Source: Candidatus Sulfotelmatobacter sp. (lineage in GTDB: Bacteria; Acidobacteriota; Terriglobia; Terriglobales; Acidobacteriaceae). From it: 64,000 bases of DNA. Both the position numbers and the translations under genes were made by a program. This document shows, in pieces, positions 8,916 through 16,245 of this stretch. Each line of letters starts with the position of its first letter. Position 1 is the stretch's first letter. The notes below the pieces were generated by a model. The model was not told where the DNA came from and made no database searches. It saw only the letters and a list, made by a program, of their open reading frames with translations. The stretch is taken from assembly GCA_030041475.1 (NCBI GenBank), contig JASHNU010000089.1, forward strand, positions 47,756 through 111,755, read 5' to 3'.

Positions 8916-10439
8916 ATGTCTACCAAACTCACCCTGAAATCCGTCACAACTCTGCTCGACGTTTTGCACTATGCAGATAGTCACGCCGCGATCGCTGTGC
9001 CTGAACTTGAAATCTTTGTCACCTACGATTCGTTGCGCGAGCAGGTCTTGGCGATGGCTGACGCCTTGGCCTCCGCCGGCATTCGCCGCGGAGACCGCGT
9101 GGCGATGGCACTGCCCAACGGACTGCCTGCCATCGTAAGTTTCCTGGCTGCATCGATTGCCGGAACTGCCGCGCCATTGAATCCGGCTTATCCGTACGAA
9201 GAGTTCCTGTTTTTCCTCCGCGACACGGAGGCGAAGTTGTTGCTGTCTCCGCCAGCCGGCGCGAATTTCGTGCGCAGCGCTGCGACGGACCTGAAAATTC
9301 CCGTCCTTGAGGTCGGCATGACCGACAAGGGCATGGCTCACCTCATCGATGCTCCCTCGGGAGCGAAAGCGGTTGAGCCAACTCCCGATGACATCGCCCT
9401 GGTGCTGCACACCAGTGGCAGCACCGGACGCCCGAAGCGCGTCCCGTTGCGTCATTTCAACCTGGCCGTGTCGGCCGCGAACATCGCCAATACCTATGCG
9501 CTTTCGGAGGACGATGTCTCGTTGTGCATCATGCCGCTGTTTCACATCCACGGCCTGATCGGATCCGCCATGTCCACGCTCCTCTCCGGCGGCGAACTCG
9601 TTGTCCCTACGAAATTCAACGCGCTGACCTTCTGGAAAACGGTGCGCGAGCATCACGTCACCTGGTATTCGGGTGTCCCGACGATGCATCAAGTGCTTTT
9701 GGCGCGCACGCACCACAAGCTGCCGGAAGCGGCAACGCTGCGTTTCATCCGTTCGTGCAGCGCGCCTCTGTCCGCTGAACTGATTCACAAAATTGAGGGC
9801 ATCTTCGGCGTGCCATTTGTCGAAGCATACGGAATGACCGAGGCCTCGCATCAAATGACTTCGAATCCGCTGCCTCCGCGGCATCGCAAGGCGGGGTCTG
9901 TGGGAGTCGGCACGGGCATTCGGATCACGGTCATGGACAAAGACGGCATTGAGCTGGGCATGAATCAGCGGGGAGAAATTGCCATTCAAGGAGCCAGCGT
10001 GTTTCGCGGATACGAGAACAATCCCGAGGCCAATGCGCGCGCGCTGACGCGAGGATGGTTTCGCACCGGCGACGAAGGATTTCTCGACGAGGACTGCTAC
10101 CTGCATCTGACCGGCCGCATTAAAGACATCATCATCCGCGGCGGAGAGAATGTCGCGCCGCATGAGGTCGACGAGATTTTGCTCAAGCATCCCGCGGTGG
10201 CGGCGGCCGTCACTTTCCCGTTTGCTCATCCCACACTGGGTGAAGAGATAGCTGCGGCCGTGGTGCTCCACGAGCCGCACGGCGCAACTGAGAAGGATCT
10301 TTTGAAGCATTGTCGCGAGTGCCTGGCGGAATATAAGTGTCCGAAGAAGATCCACCTGGTGACCAGCATTCCCACCACCGCCACCGGGAAGATTCGCCGC
10401 CGCGCTGTAGCGGCCGCTTTGCTGGATATCGACGCATGA
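8916..10439 (+). CDS. oxalate-CoA ligase (AAE3/Pcs60-type oxalyl-CoA synthetase)
   Basis: AMP-forming acyl-CoA synthetase (507 aa) that would make oxalyl-CoA from oxalate, ATP and CoA in the cytoplasm. Start 8916 has GAGG nine bases upstream; a 72-base longer frame lacks one. The core shows HTSGSTGRPKRVPLRH (ATP loop), MPLFHIHGLIG, RFIRSCSAPL, EAYGMTEASHQMTSNPLPP, WFRTGDEGFLDE, LTGRIKDIIIRGGENVAPHE and the catalytic lysine region TTATGKIRRR. The FHIHGLIG and MTEASHQMTSN blocks are those I recall for yeast Pcs60 and plant AAE3, the known oxalyl-CoA synthetases. The following gene overlaps it by 4 bases (ATGA), so the two products are made together. Substrate is inferred from motifs plus context; a different short acid is possible. 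Confidence 0.75.
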   Translation: MSTKLTLKSVTTLLDVLHYADSHAAIAVPELEIFVTYDSLREQVLAMADALASAGIRRGDRVAMALPNGLPAIVSFLAASIAGTAAPLNPAYPYEEFLFFLRDTEAKLLLSPPAGANFVRSAATDLKIPVLEVGMTDKGMAHLIDAPSGAKAVEPTPDDIALVLHTSGSTGRPKRVPLRHFNLAVSAANIANTYALSEDDVSLCIMPLFHIHGLIGSAMSTLLSGGELVVPTKFNALTFWKTVREHHVTWYSGVPTMHQVLLARTHHKLPEAATLRFIRSCSAPLSAELIHKIEGIFGVPFVEAYGMTEASHQMTSNPLPPRHRKAGSVGVGTGIRITVMDKDGIELGMNQRGEIAIQGASVFRGYENNPEANARALTRGWFRTGDEGFLDEDCYLHLTGRIKDIIIRGGENVAPHEVDEILLKHPAVAAAVTFPFAHPTLGEEIAAAVVLHEPHGATEKDLLKHCRECLAEYKCPKKIHLVTSIPTTATGKIRRRAVAAALLDIDA

Positions 10440-11431
10440 GGTTCCTGATTGCGGGCGCAGGGGCGATCGGCGCTTACATCGGCGCGCGCATGACCCATGC
10501 CGGATTCGACGTGACTCTGTTTGCGCGCGGGCCTCACCTGAAGGCCATGCAGGAGCGTGGCGTTGAGGTACGGAGTTCCGAAGGAAATTTCCAGGTACAG
10601 CCTCGCATTGTCGCATCGCTCGAAGAAGCTGGGCCGGTGGACGTGGTTTTTCTGGGCGTGAAGGCACACGGCCTTCCCCAGCTTGCGCCTCAGCTGAAGC
10701 CGGTACTGGGGCGCGACACGACGGTCGTCAGCACGCAGAACGGAATTCCCTGGTGGTACTTTCAGGGTTTCGGCGGCCCGTGGGATGGTCTGCGTCTCGA
10801 GCGCATCGATCCGGGCGGCGTGATTTCTAATGCGATCGAAGCCCGCCGCGTGGTCGGTTCGATCGTCTATTTCTCCACACAAATTGTCGCTCCAGGAGTA
10901 ATTCAACACACCGAGGGCAACCGCATTTCTCTCGGCGAACCGGACGGCGCGCGCTCCGAGCGTTGCCGCAAAATCGCGGAAGCGCTGGTGGCGTCAGGTC
11001 TGCGCTGTCCCGTCAGCGCCCGTCTCCGGCAGGAAATCTGGGTCAAGATTCTGGGCAACGCCTCGCTGAATCCCCTAAGCGCATTGACCCGCGCCACTCT
11101 TGCCCAAATGTTGCGCGACCCCGGAGTCGCCAGCGTGATTCGGAACATCATGCTCGAGGTGGAAGCAGTCTCACACAAACTGGGAATGGGACTGCCCGTT
11201 TCCATCGAGCAACGAATGGCCGGCGCTGAGAAAGTTGGCGAACACAAAACATCAATGCTCCAGGATCTCGAAGCCGGACGGCCCATGGAACTTGAAGCCC
11301 TCGTCGGTTCGGTCGTAGAGTTGGGGGAAAAAGTGGGCGTGGCGATGCCTCATACGACAACGGTCTACCATTGCGCGAAGTTGCTCGGACTGTCGAGCCT
11401 GGCTGCCACTCACGCTGCGAAACCGGCTTGA
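10436..11431 (+). CDS. PanE/ApbA-family reductase, probable oxalyl-CoA reductase (PanE2-like)
   Basis: NADPH-dependent 2-oxo-type reductase (331 aa). The Rossmann motif AGAGAIGAYIG begins at residue 6; the catalytic lysine region is EIWVKILGNASLNPLSALTR, and the C-terminal domain has SMLQDLEAGRPMELEAL. These are signatures of the ketopantoate reductase family. In Methylobacterium extorquens a member of this family (PanE2) reduces oxalyl-CoA to glyoxylate. Here the gene is translationally coupled to an oxalyl-CoA synthetase and follows a glyoxylate aminotransferase, with no pantothenate genes nearby, so oxalyl-CoA reductase is the better reading. Ketopantoate reductase remains the alternative. 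The insertion FQGFGGPWDGLRLERIDPGG near residue 105 is longer than in E. coli PanE. Confidence 0.65.
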   Translation: MRFLIAGAGAIGAYIGARMTHAGFDVTLFARGPHLKAMQERGVEVRSSEGNFQVQPRIVASLEEAGPVDVVFLGVKAHGLPQLAPQLKPVLGRDTTVVSTQNGIPWWYFQGFGGPWDGLRLERIDPGGVISNAIEARRVVGSIVYFSTQIVAPGVIQHTEGNRISLGEPDGARSERCRKIAEALVASGLRCPVSARLRQEIWVKILGNASLNPLSALTRATLAQMLRDPGVASVIRNIMLEVEAVSHKLGMGLPVSIEQRMAGAEKVGEHKTSMLQDLEAGRPMELEALVGSVVELGEKVGVAMPHTTTVYHCAKLLGLSSLAATHAAKPA

Positions 11432-11474
11432 ACCAACAGCCTTCTCAGGGCCGTCCCTCGCCGGCGCCGAGAAA

Positions 11475-11504
11475 TTGCCCGCCCCTTGACAACCGGAGTA
11501 TACT
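11475..11504 (+). promoter_or_regulatory. promoter of the FadR-family regulator, with overlapping palindrome
   Basis: TTGCCC (11475-11480), an 18-base spacer and TATACT (11499-11504). A perfect 14-base palindrome CGGAGTATACTCCG (11494-11507) covers the -10 box, and TTGACA occurs at 11486-11491 but without a matching -10. The placement suggests that a repressor could block polymerase at this site. Confidence 0.5.
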
Positions 11505-11508
11505 CCGT

Positions 11509-11532
11509 GTGGTCCACTTATCGGACCACTTT
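11509..11532 (+). promoter_or_regulatory. operator 1 for the FadR-type regulator (autoregulation)
   Basis: GTGGTCC, seven bases ACTTATC, GGACCAC, then TTT: a perfect 7+7 inverted repeat beginning five bases after the -10 box. A nearly identical element (20 of 24 bases) lies downstream of the oxlT promoter at 19328-19351. TGGTC/GACCA half-sites are typical of FadR-subfamily GntR proteins, although the spacing here is wider than in E. coli FadR sites. The position at the transcription start fits repression of the regulator's own gene. Confidence 0.65.
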
Positions 11533-11542
11533 GGGGTTTCCC

Positions 11543-12256
11543 ATGTCTTCAGCTCTCAATTCCAACTTCGAGATCATCCGCCGCAATAAAGTCTACGAAG
11601 ACGTCGCACGGCAGATCGAGCGCCTGATTCTCAAGAAACTGCATCCCGGCGACAAACTCCCTTCCGAACGCGAGCTCGCTGAAACTCTCTCCGTGAGCCG
11701 CAGTTCGATTCGCGACGCCATTCGCAGCTTGGAACTGATGGGCATGGTGGAACCGCGGCAGGGCGCGGGCACGATCGTTCGCGAGATCACTGCCAACTCC
11801 GTAGCCAATCCACTGACCAATGCCCTAAAGCGCAAAAAGGAACTGATGAGCGAACTGCTCGATTTCCGCCGCATCCTCGAGCCGCCGCTGGCCGCGCGCG
11901 CCGCCACGCACGCTTCGGCCGAAGAGATTGCGGAGATGGAGGACATCCTCAACCGGCAAGAGACGAAACTGCGCAAGGGTGAAAGCACAATTCCCGAAGA
12001 TTCCGAGTTTCACTATGCCGTCGCCATGGCATCGGGCAACAGCGTTGTGCTCAAGGTGCTCGACATTCTGATGGATCTGCTGCGGGAGACGCGCGAACGC
12101 AGCCTGCAGGTTGAGGGGCGCCCGCAAAAGTCGATTGCCGGCCATCGTCGTATCCTGGCCGCGATCAAGCGCCATGACACGGAGGGTGCAAAAGCCGCCA
12201 TGCGCCGGCATATTGAGGACGTCGAAGAGATTGTTCTGCACGAAGTGCATTATTGA
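11543..12256 (+). CDS. GntR/FadR-family transcriptional regulator (FCD domain)
   Basis: DNA-binding regulator of 237 aa. Start 11543 (MSSALNSN) is used; the frame extends to 11486 but the operator and promoter lie in that extension. The N-terminal winged helix shows YEDVARQIERLILKKLHPGD, KLPSERELAETLSVSRSSIR and EPRQGAGTIV. The C-terminal FCD domain shows ELLDFRRILEPPLAARAA, EFHYAVAMASGN and the metal-ligand type GHRRIL plus RHIEDVEE. FCD domains bind small organic acids. The gene stands between the assimilation and oxidation branches of the oxalate island, so oxalate, glyoxylate or oxalyl-CoA is the likely effector. It probably represses its own gene and oxlT through the shared operators. 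Confidence 0.85.
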   Translation: MSSALNSNFEIIRRNKVYEDVARQIERLILKKLHPGDKLPSERELAETLSVSRSSIRDAIRSLELMGMVEPRQGAGTIVREITANSVANPLTNALKRKKELMSELLDFRRILEPPLAARAATHASAEEIAEMEDILNRQETKLRKGESTIPEDSEFHYAVAMASGNSVVLKVLDILMDLLRETRERSLQVEGRPQKSIAGHRRILAAIKRHDTEGAKAAMRRHIEDVEEIVLHEVHY

Positions 12257-12280
12257 ATTTGATCGAATATGAGTTGCTTG

Positions 12281-12314
12281 CGTAAACGATCGCTTCTGTG
12301 GGCGATCCTTTACG
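12281..12314. repeat. 13-bp inverted repeat between regulator and oxidoreductase operon
   Basis: CGTAAACGATCGC, eight-base loop TTCTGTGG, GCGATCCTTTACG: 12 of 13 pairs match. It starts 25 bases after the regulator stop. There is no T-tract, so either a factor-dependent terminator for the regulator or an operator/leader structure of the downstream operon is possible. A second weaker stem (CGTGAGGC / GCCTCGCG) lies at 12409-12430. Confidence 0.5.
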
Positions 12315-12507
12315 AATAGAACTACGGGGAACGTGGCCGCTCCGGGAAGTGCTGCCGCAAGCAGGTCTGGGGATATCCGAAGTGACCGAATTCGAAAACG
12401 AGATTTCTCGTGAGGCCGCGACGCCTCGCGCTGAGAACTGGACTGCGGCGGGAACATCCGATTGCAATTCAGTTTCAGAGACATCCTGAATCTGGACGAG
12501 GTTGAAC

Positions 12508-13155
12508 ATGAGCTACACAGAACTTACGGTTTGGACGCGCGGCATCATCATGGACAAGGAAGGCCGCGACATTGTCAATTCCGTCTCCGCATCGGCTCGC
12601 CTGGAAGGCAAGTACGCGCAGGCGATGGAAAACTACGTGGACAATCCCGATCGCACGAACGCGCCTACGCGCAAGTACTGCCGCGTGAGCGACCGGGTGC
12701 TCGAGAACGAACTCACCTACGAAAACGAGCACCCGAACATCGTCGTGCTGGTGGAAGACACGATGGTCAAAGGCTGGGATTACATGCGCGGTATGCCTCC
12801 CGGCGGAACGCTAATCATCAATACGCACTATTCGCCCGACTACATGCTTCGCTTCGTGCCTGGGGTCGAGCGGCTGGCACAACTGGTCTGTGTGGACGCG
12901 GCTCACTTGGCGCACCACAAGTGGTTGTATTACCGGCTGGGCGAATTGGGTCTCGACCGCCTTTCAACCGAGGGCGCGGCCGAGCGCAGCAAACTGATCG
13001 CTCCGGACATCGCTGCTCCGCTGATCGCTGCGCTCGTCAAATCCACGGGCATCGTCAAGATGGAGACGATCCTGCCCATGATCGCCAACAAGAACGCATT
13101 TGAAATGGCGTTGAGCGAAATGAAGATCATGCAATTCAACCCAGTGGCTGTGTAG
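12508..13155 (+). CDS. 2-oxoacid (oxalate) oxidoreductase gamma subunit
   Basis: Protein of 215 aa corresponding to the gamma (domain III) subunit of the pyruvate/2-oxoacid:acceptor oxidoreductase superfamily. The start at 12508 has GAGG six bases upstream; a TTG six bases earlier is less likely. It begins YTELTVWTRGIIMDKEGRDI and has LVEDTMVKGWDYMRGMPPGG, the pattern of a gamma-domain strand-helix core, but lacks the usual GxGGQG loop near the N-terminus. In pyruvate enzymes this domain takes part in CoA binding; oxalate oxidoreductase needs no CoA, so the loss would make sense. Identity rests strongly on the operon: it is followed by delta, alpha and beta subunits at short spacing. Confidence 0.75.
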   Translation: MSYTELTVWTRGIIMDKEGRDIVNSVSASARLEGKYAQAMENYVDNPDRTNAPTRKYCRVSDRVLENELTYENEHPNIVVLVEDTMVKGWDYMRGMPPGGTLIINTHYSPDYMLRFVPGVERLAQLVCVDAAHLAHHKWLYYRLGELGLDRLSTEGAAERSKLIAPDIAAPLIAALVKSTGIVKMETILPMIANKNAFEMALSEMKIMQFNPVAV

Positions 13156-13165
13156 GAAGGAACTC

Positions 13166-14998
13166 ATGTCGACAAAGGGCACAAAAATTCCTGATTGGCT
13201 TACCGTACCGTTCGCGGGTATCACGCCTGCGCCTTCGCAGGACAAGGGACAGAACCTGTTTCCCACCGGCAACTGGCGCGCGATCCGGCCTGTTTACCGC
13301 GACAAGTTGCCACCCTGCAACAATGCCTGCGGCACCAACGAAAAAATCCAGGGATATCTCGATCTGGTGAAGCGCGGCAAGTATCTCGACGCCTATGCAC
13401 TTATCAAGGAAGACATGCCCTTCCCTTCCGTGACCGGACGCGTGTGCTACCACCCGTGCGAGCAGGCCTGCAATCGCGGCAAGTACGATGAAGCCATTTC
13501 CATTCGCGCAGTCGAGCGCTTCCTCGGCGATCTGGGACAGGCGCTGAAGCATGATGTAGTGAAGCCGGGAAAACCGAACGGCAAGAAAGTCGCCGTGATC
13601 GGCTCCGGGCCCGCAGGCCACAGCGCCGCTTATCAGCTGGCGCGCATGGGTTACAAGGTAACGATTCTCGAAAAATCTCCGAAGCCCGGTGGGCTGAACC
13701 GCGGCGGCATTCCCGTCTGGGTTCTTCCTCCACACGTGCTCGATCGCGAAATCGAGCGCCTCGTCGAACTCGGCATCACACTCAAAACCAACACCGAAGT
13801 TGGCAAAGACGTCAGCTGGGACGATCTGAAGAAAAACTACGACGCTTGCGTGCTGGCCGTTGGCCTGACGGAGCCGAACAGCGTGCGCGCCGAAGGTGAG
13901 AACAAAGAAGGCGTGCTCTACGGACTTCCCTTCCTGCGCGACATCGGCATGGGGACATCGAAGGTGAAGCTGGGGCCCCGCGTCGCAGTGATTGGCGGCG
14001 GCAATACGGCCATCGACTGCGCCCGCGAAGCGCTGCGGCAAGGTGCAGTCGAAGTCACTATGATCACGGTCGAAGCGAACACGCAGGAAATGCCAGCCTC
14101 GCCGGAAGATCTTCACGACATGTTCGAGGAGGGCGTCGACCTGTGGCACGGACGCGCGATGACCGCGGTTCTGGGCAACGGCAAGGTCGAATCGCTGCAA
14201 CTGCATCCGGCGCGCTTCTCCGGCGCCATTAATGCATCGCCGATCAACATTGATCGCAATGCGCCGGCAGAAAAATTTGCCGTCGACAACGTGATCATCG
14301 CCGTGGGGCAACATGCTTCGCTGAACTGGCTGCCGCCGGAATTCAAGAACGAGCGCGGAACTATCAAGATCGATCGCTTCGGCCGCCTCGGCGATACGAA
14401 TTTCTTCGCCGCCGGCGACATCGCACAGTTCGGTTCGGGCCAGCCGCTCATGGTCGTCAATGCAGTCGGCGACGGCAAGCGCGTAGCCTTCAACCTCGAC
14501 AAAGCATTGCGGGGTGAGCCGCTGCAGCCGCGCACGATCGCCATCGACGTCATCATGGACCTGAACCGCATGAACATGACGTATTTCCCGCACTTCCCGC
14601 GCGTGCACCAGGGCATGCTGAACCCGATCACGCGTAAGAAGACGCAGGACGAAGTCATCCAACCGTTCACGGAAGAGCAGGCCGTCGAAGAGGCGGCGCG
14701 CTGCTTCAGCTGCGGCACCTGCAACGCCTGCGACAACTGTTACCTGGTCTGTCCAGAGCCGTGCATCACTCGGCCAGAGCGCTCGAACGGCCTGTACAAG
14801 ATCATCGTCGACTACTGCAAGGGATGCCGCGTGTGCATCGAGGAGTGTCCGACCGGATGCCTCGAAGGCGTGCCCGAACTCGACTTCGACACCGGTGTGG
14901 TGCGCATGGATACTGCCTTTGCCATCAGCCCCGGACTGCACGGACGGCAGGCTCAGGAACTCGTGAATCTGGCGAGCCGCCCTGCGAAAAACATCTAG
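13166..14998 (+). CDS. fused GltD-type NADPH:flavin oxidoreductase and 2-oxoacid oxidoreductase delta (ferredoxin) subunit
   Basis: Fusion protein of 610 aa. Residues 45-130 hold an iron-sulphur domain like that of glutamate synthase small subunits (C51, C55, C94, C98, C102). Next comes an FAD-binding site, VIGSGPAGHSAAYQLARMG (about 145-163), and an NADPH-binding site, VIGGGNTAIDC (about 275-285). The C-terminus from about 505 is ferredoxin-like: cysteines 513, 516, 519, 522, 525, 529, 533 and a second set 551, 554, 557, 561, 565 (CKGCRVCIEECPTGC), enough for two 4Fe-4S clusters. The layout would pass electrons from the TPP centre through the clusters to FAD and NADP+, or run from NADPH to ferredoxin. 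AGGAAGGAACTC precedes the ATG. The gene lies between gamma and alpha. Confidence 0.82.
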   Translation: MSTKGTKIPDWLTVPFAGITPAPSQDKGQNLFPTGNWRAIRPVYRDKLPPCNNACGTNEKIQGYLDLVKRGKYLDAYALIKEDMPFPSVTGRVCYHPCEQACNRGKYDEAISIRAVERFLGDLGQALKHDVVKPGKPNGKKVAVIGSGPAGHSAAYQLARMGYKVTILEKSPKPGGLNRGGIPVWVLPPHVLDREIERLVELGITLKTNTEVGKDVSWDDLKKNYDACVLAVGLTEPNSVRAEGENKEGVLYGLPFLRDIGMGTSKVKLGPRVAVIGGGNTAIDCAREALRQGAVEVTMITVEANTQEMPASPEDLHDMFEEGVDLWHGRAMTAVLGNGKVESLQLHPARFSGAINASPINIDRNAPAEKFAVDNVIIAVGQHASLNWLPPEFKNERGTIKIDRFGRLGDTNFFAAGDIAQFGSGQPLMVVNAVGDGKRVAFNLDKALRGEPLQPRTIAIDVIMDLNRMNMTYFPHFPRVHQGMLNPITRKKTQDEVIQPFTEEQAVEEAARCFSCGTCNACDNCYLVCPEPCITRPERSNGLYKIIVDYCKGCRVCIEECPTGCLEGVPELDFDTGVVRMDTAFAISPGLHGRQAQELVNLASRPAKNI

Positions 14999-15019
14999 CT
15001 AAAGAGAATTGGAGTGAAC

Positions 15020-16228
15020 ATGCCAACGGTTACTGCCACAAAAAAGAAAACGGTGCGGATTAACGGCTGCGTTGCGTCGGCACAGGCGGCCAAGTACGCC
15101 GATGTGGACGTCATCGCCGCCTATCCCATCCGGCCTTATACCGCGACCATGATGGCGCTGGCGCAGATGGTCGCCAATGGTGAACTCGACGCCGAGTACA
15201 TCGTGGCCGACAGCGAGCACTCGCAACTGAGCATCGCGCACGGCGCCTCGTCAAGCGGCGCCCGAGTCTTCACCGGCAGCTCAGGCGTGGGCGTGCAGTT
15301 TGCTTACGAACTGTATTCGCCAATTTCCGGCAGCCGCATGCCCGTCCAGATGATGATTGCCGACCGGACGCTCGACCCTCCCGGCGATTTCGGCTCCGAG
15401 CATACCGACGCGCTTTCCACGCGGGACATGGGCTGGCTCATGGGCTGGGCCTGTGACGCGCAGGAAGCATTCGACAATCATCTCATTGCCTATCGCATCG
15501 GCGAGGACCGGCGCGTGCTTTTACCCCAGATGGTCTGCCAGGACGGTTTCTTCGTGTCGCACATCACCAGCGACGTAGAACTGCCCGACTCGAGCCAGGT
15601 ACGAGAATTCTTGCCGCCCTACAAACATCCTTATCCGCTTGATCCGCGGCATCCGGTATCGCACGGCCCGCAGATCATGCCGGAGCAGGGTCCGCCGCTG
15701 CAACTTGAGCGGGCGCGCGCCATGGAAGGTTCAATGGCTGTAATCGAAGAAGTGCATAAGGAATTCGGCGAGATTTTCGGACGCCATTATGATCCGTGGC
15801 TCGAAGAGTACAAGACCGACGATGCCGAAGTCGTTTTCTTCCTGCAGGGCGGGCACGGAGTCACGGCGCGGTTCGCGATCCAGCACATGCGCGAAAAAGG
15901 ATTGAAGGTCGGCATGGTGCGGCTGCGTACCATCCGTCCGTATCCCACCGACCGGGTATGTGAAGTTCTGAGCAAGTTCAAAGTGGTCGGCGTGATCGAA
16001 ACCAACATGGGACTTGGCAGCCCCAGCAGCGGAGGCGTCCTCTACGCCGACGCCTGCGCCGCACTTTACGAGGCTCCAGAACGGCCGCTCGTGATCTCGT
16101 TCATGGCCGGCATGGGTGGAGAAGCGATCGTGCTGAAAGAGTTTTACTGGATGACCGAAAAGATGATTCAGGCCCAGAAGCGTGGAAAAATCGAAAAGCG
16201 CACGCATTGGGTGGGATTCGAAGAATAG
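15020..16228 (+). CDS. oxalate oxidoreductase alpha subunit (probable)
   Basis: Protein of 402 aa, alpha subunit of a TPP-dependent 2-oxoacid oxidoreductase (domains I and II). Start 15020 has GGAG five bases upstream. Where pyruvate enzymes read YPITPSS, this one has YPIRPY (R38). The second loop reads ADRTLDPPGDFGSEHTD, with R116, D119 and F124. From memory, Moorella oxalate oxidoreductase uses alpha R31 and R109 to hold oxalate and D112/F117 in a switch loop; the spacings (78, 3 and 5) are identical here. The C-terminal half has the transketolase-like domain II ending in KVVGVIETNMGLGSPSSGG. Predicted reaction: oxalate to two CO2 plus two low-potential electrons. A pyruvate or other 2-oxoacid enzyme is less likely. 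Confidence 0.8.
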   Translation: MPTVTATKKKTVRINGCVASAQAAKYADVDVIAAYPIRPYTATMMALAQMVANGELDAEYIVADSEHSQLSIAHGASSSGARVFTGSSGVGVQFAYELYSPISGSRMPVQMMIADRTLDPPGDFGSEHTDALSTRDMGWLMGWACDAQEAFDNHLIAYRIGEDRRVLLPQMVCQDGFFVSHITSDVELPDSSQVREFLPPYKHPYPLDPRHPVSHGPQIMPEQGPPLQLERARAMEGSMAVIEEVHKEFGEIFGRHYDPWLEEYKTDDAEVVFFLQGGHGVTARFAIQHMREKGLKVGMVRLRTIRPYPTDRVCEVLSKFKVVGVIETNMGLGSPSSGGVLYADACAALYEAPERPLVISFMAGMGGEAIVLKEFYWMTEKMIQAQKRGKIEKRTHWVGFEE

Positions 16229-16245
16229 GAACAGGAGAAACGGAT

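Noticed and set aside
8778..10667. 629-aa minus-strand frame over the oxalyl-CoA synthetase and reductase genes
   Set aside because: It is antisense to well-supported genes, is Arg/His/Gln-rich without any domain, and reflects GC-biased third positions.
10436..11431. Ketopantoate reductase for pantothenate synthesis
   Set aside because: No panB, panC or other pantothenate genes nearby, and the gene is translationally coupled to an oxalyl-CoA-type ligase. Kept as the alternative in the feature entry.
13136..14941. 601-aa minus-strand frame over the GltD-type fusion gene
   Set aside because: Shadow of a gene with clear Fe-S, FAD and NADPH motifs; no motif of its own.
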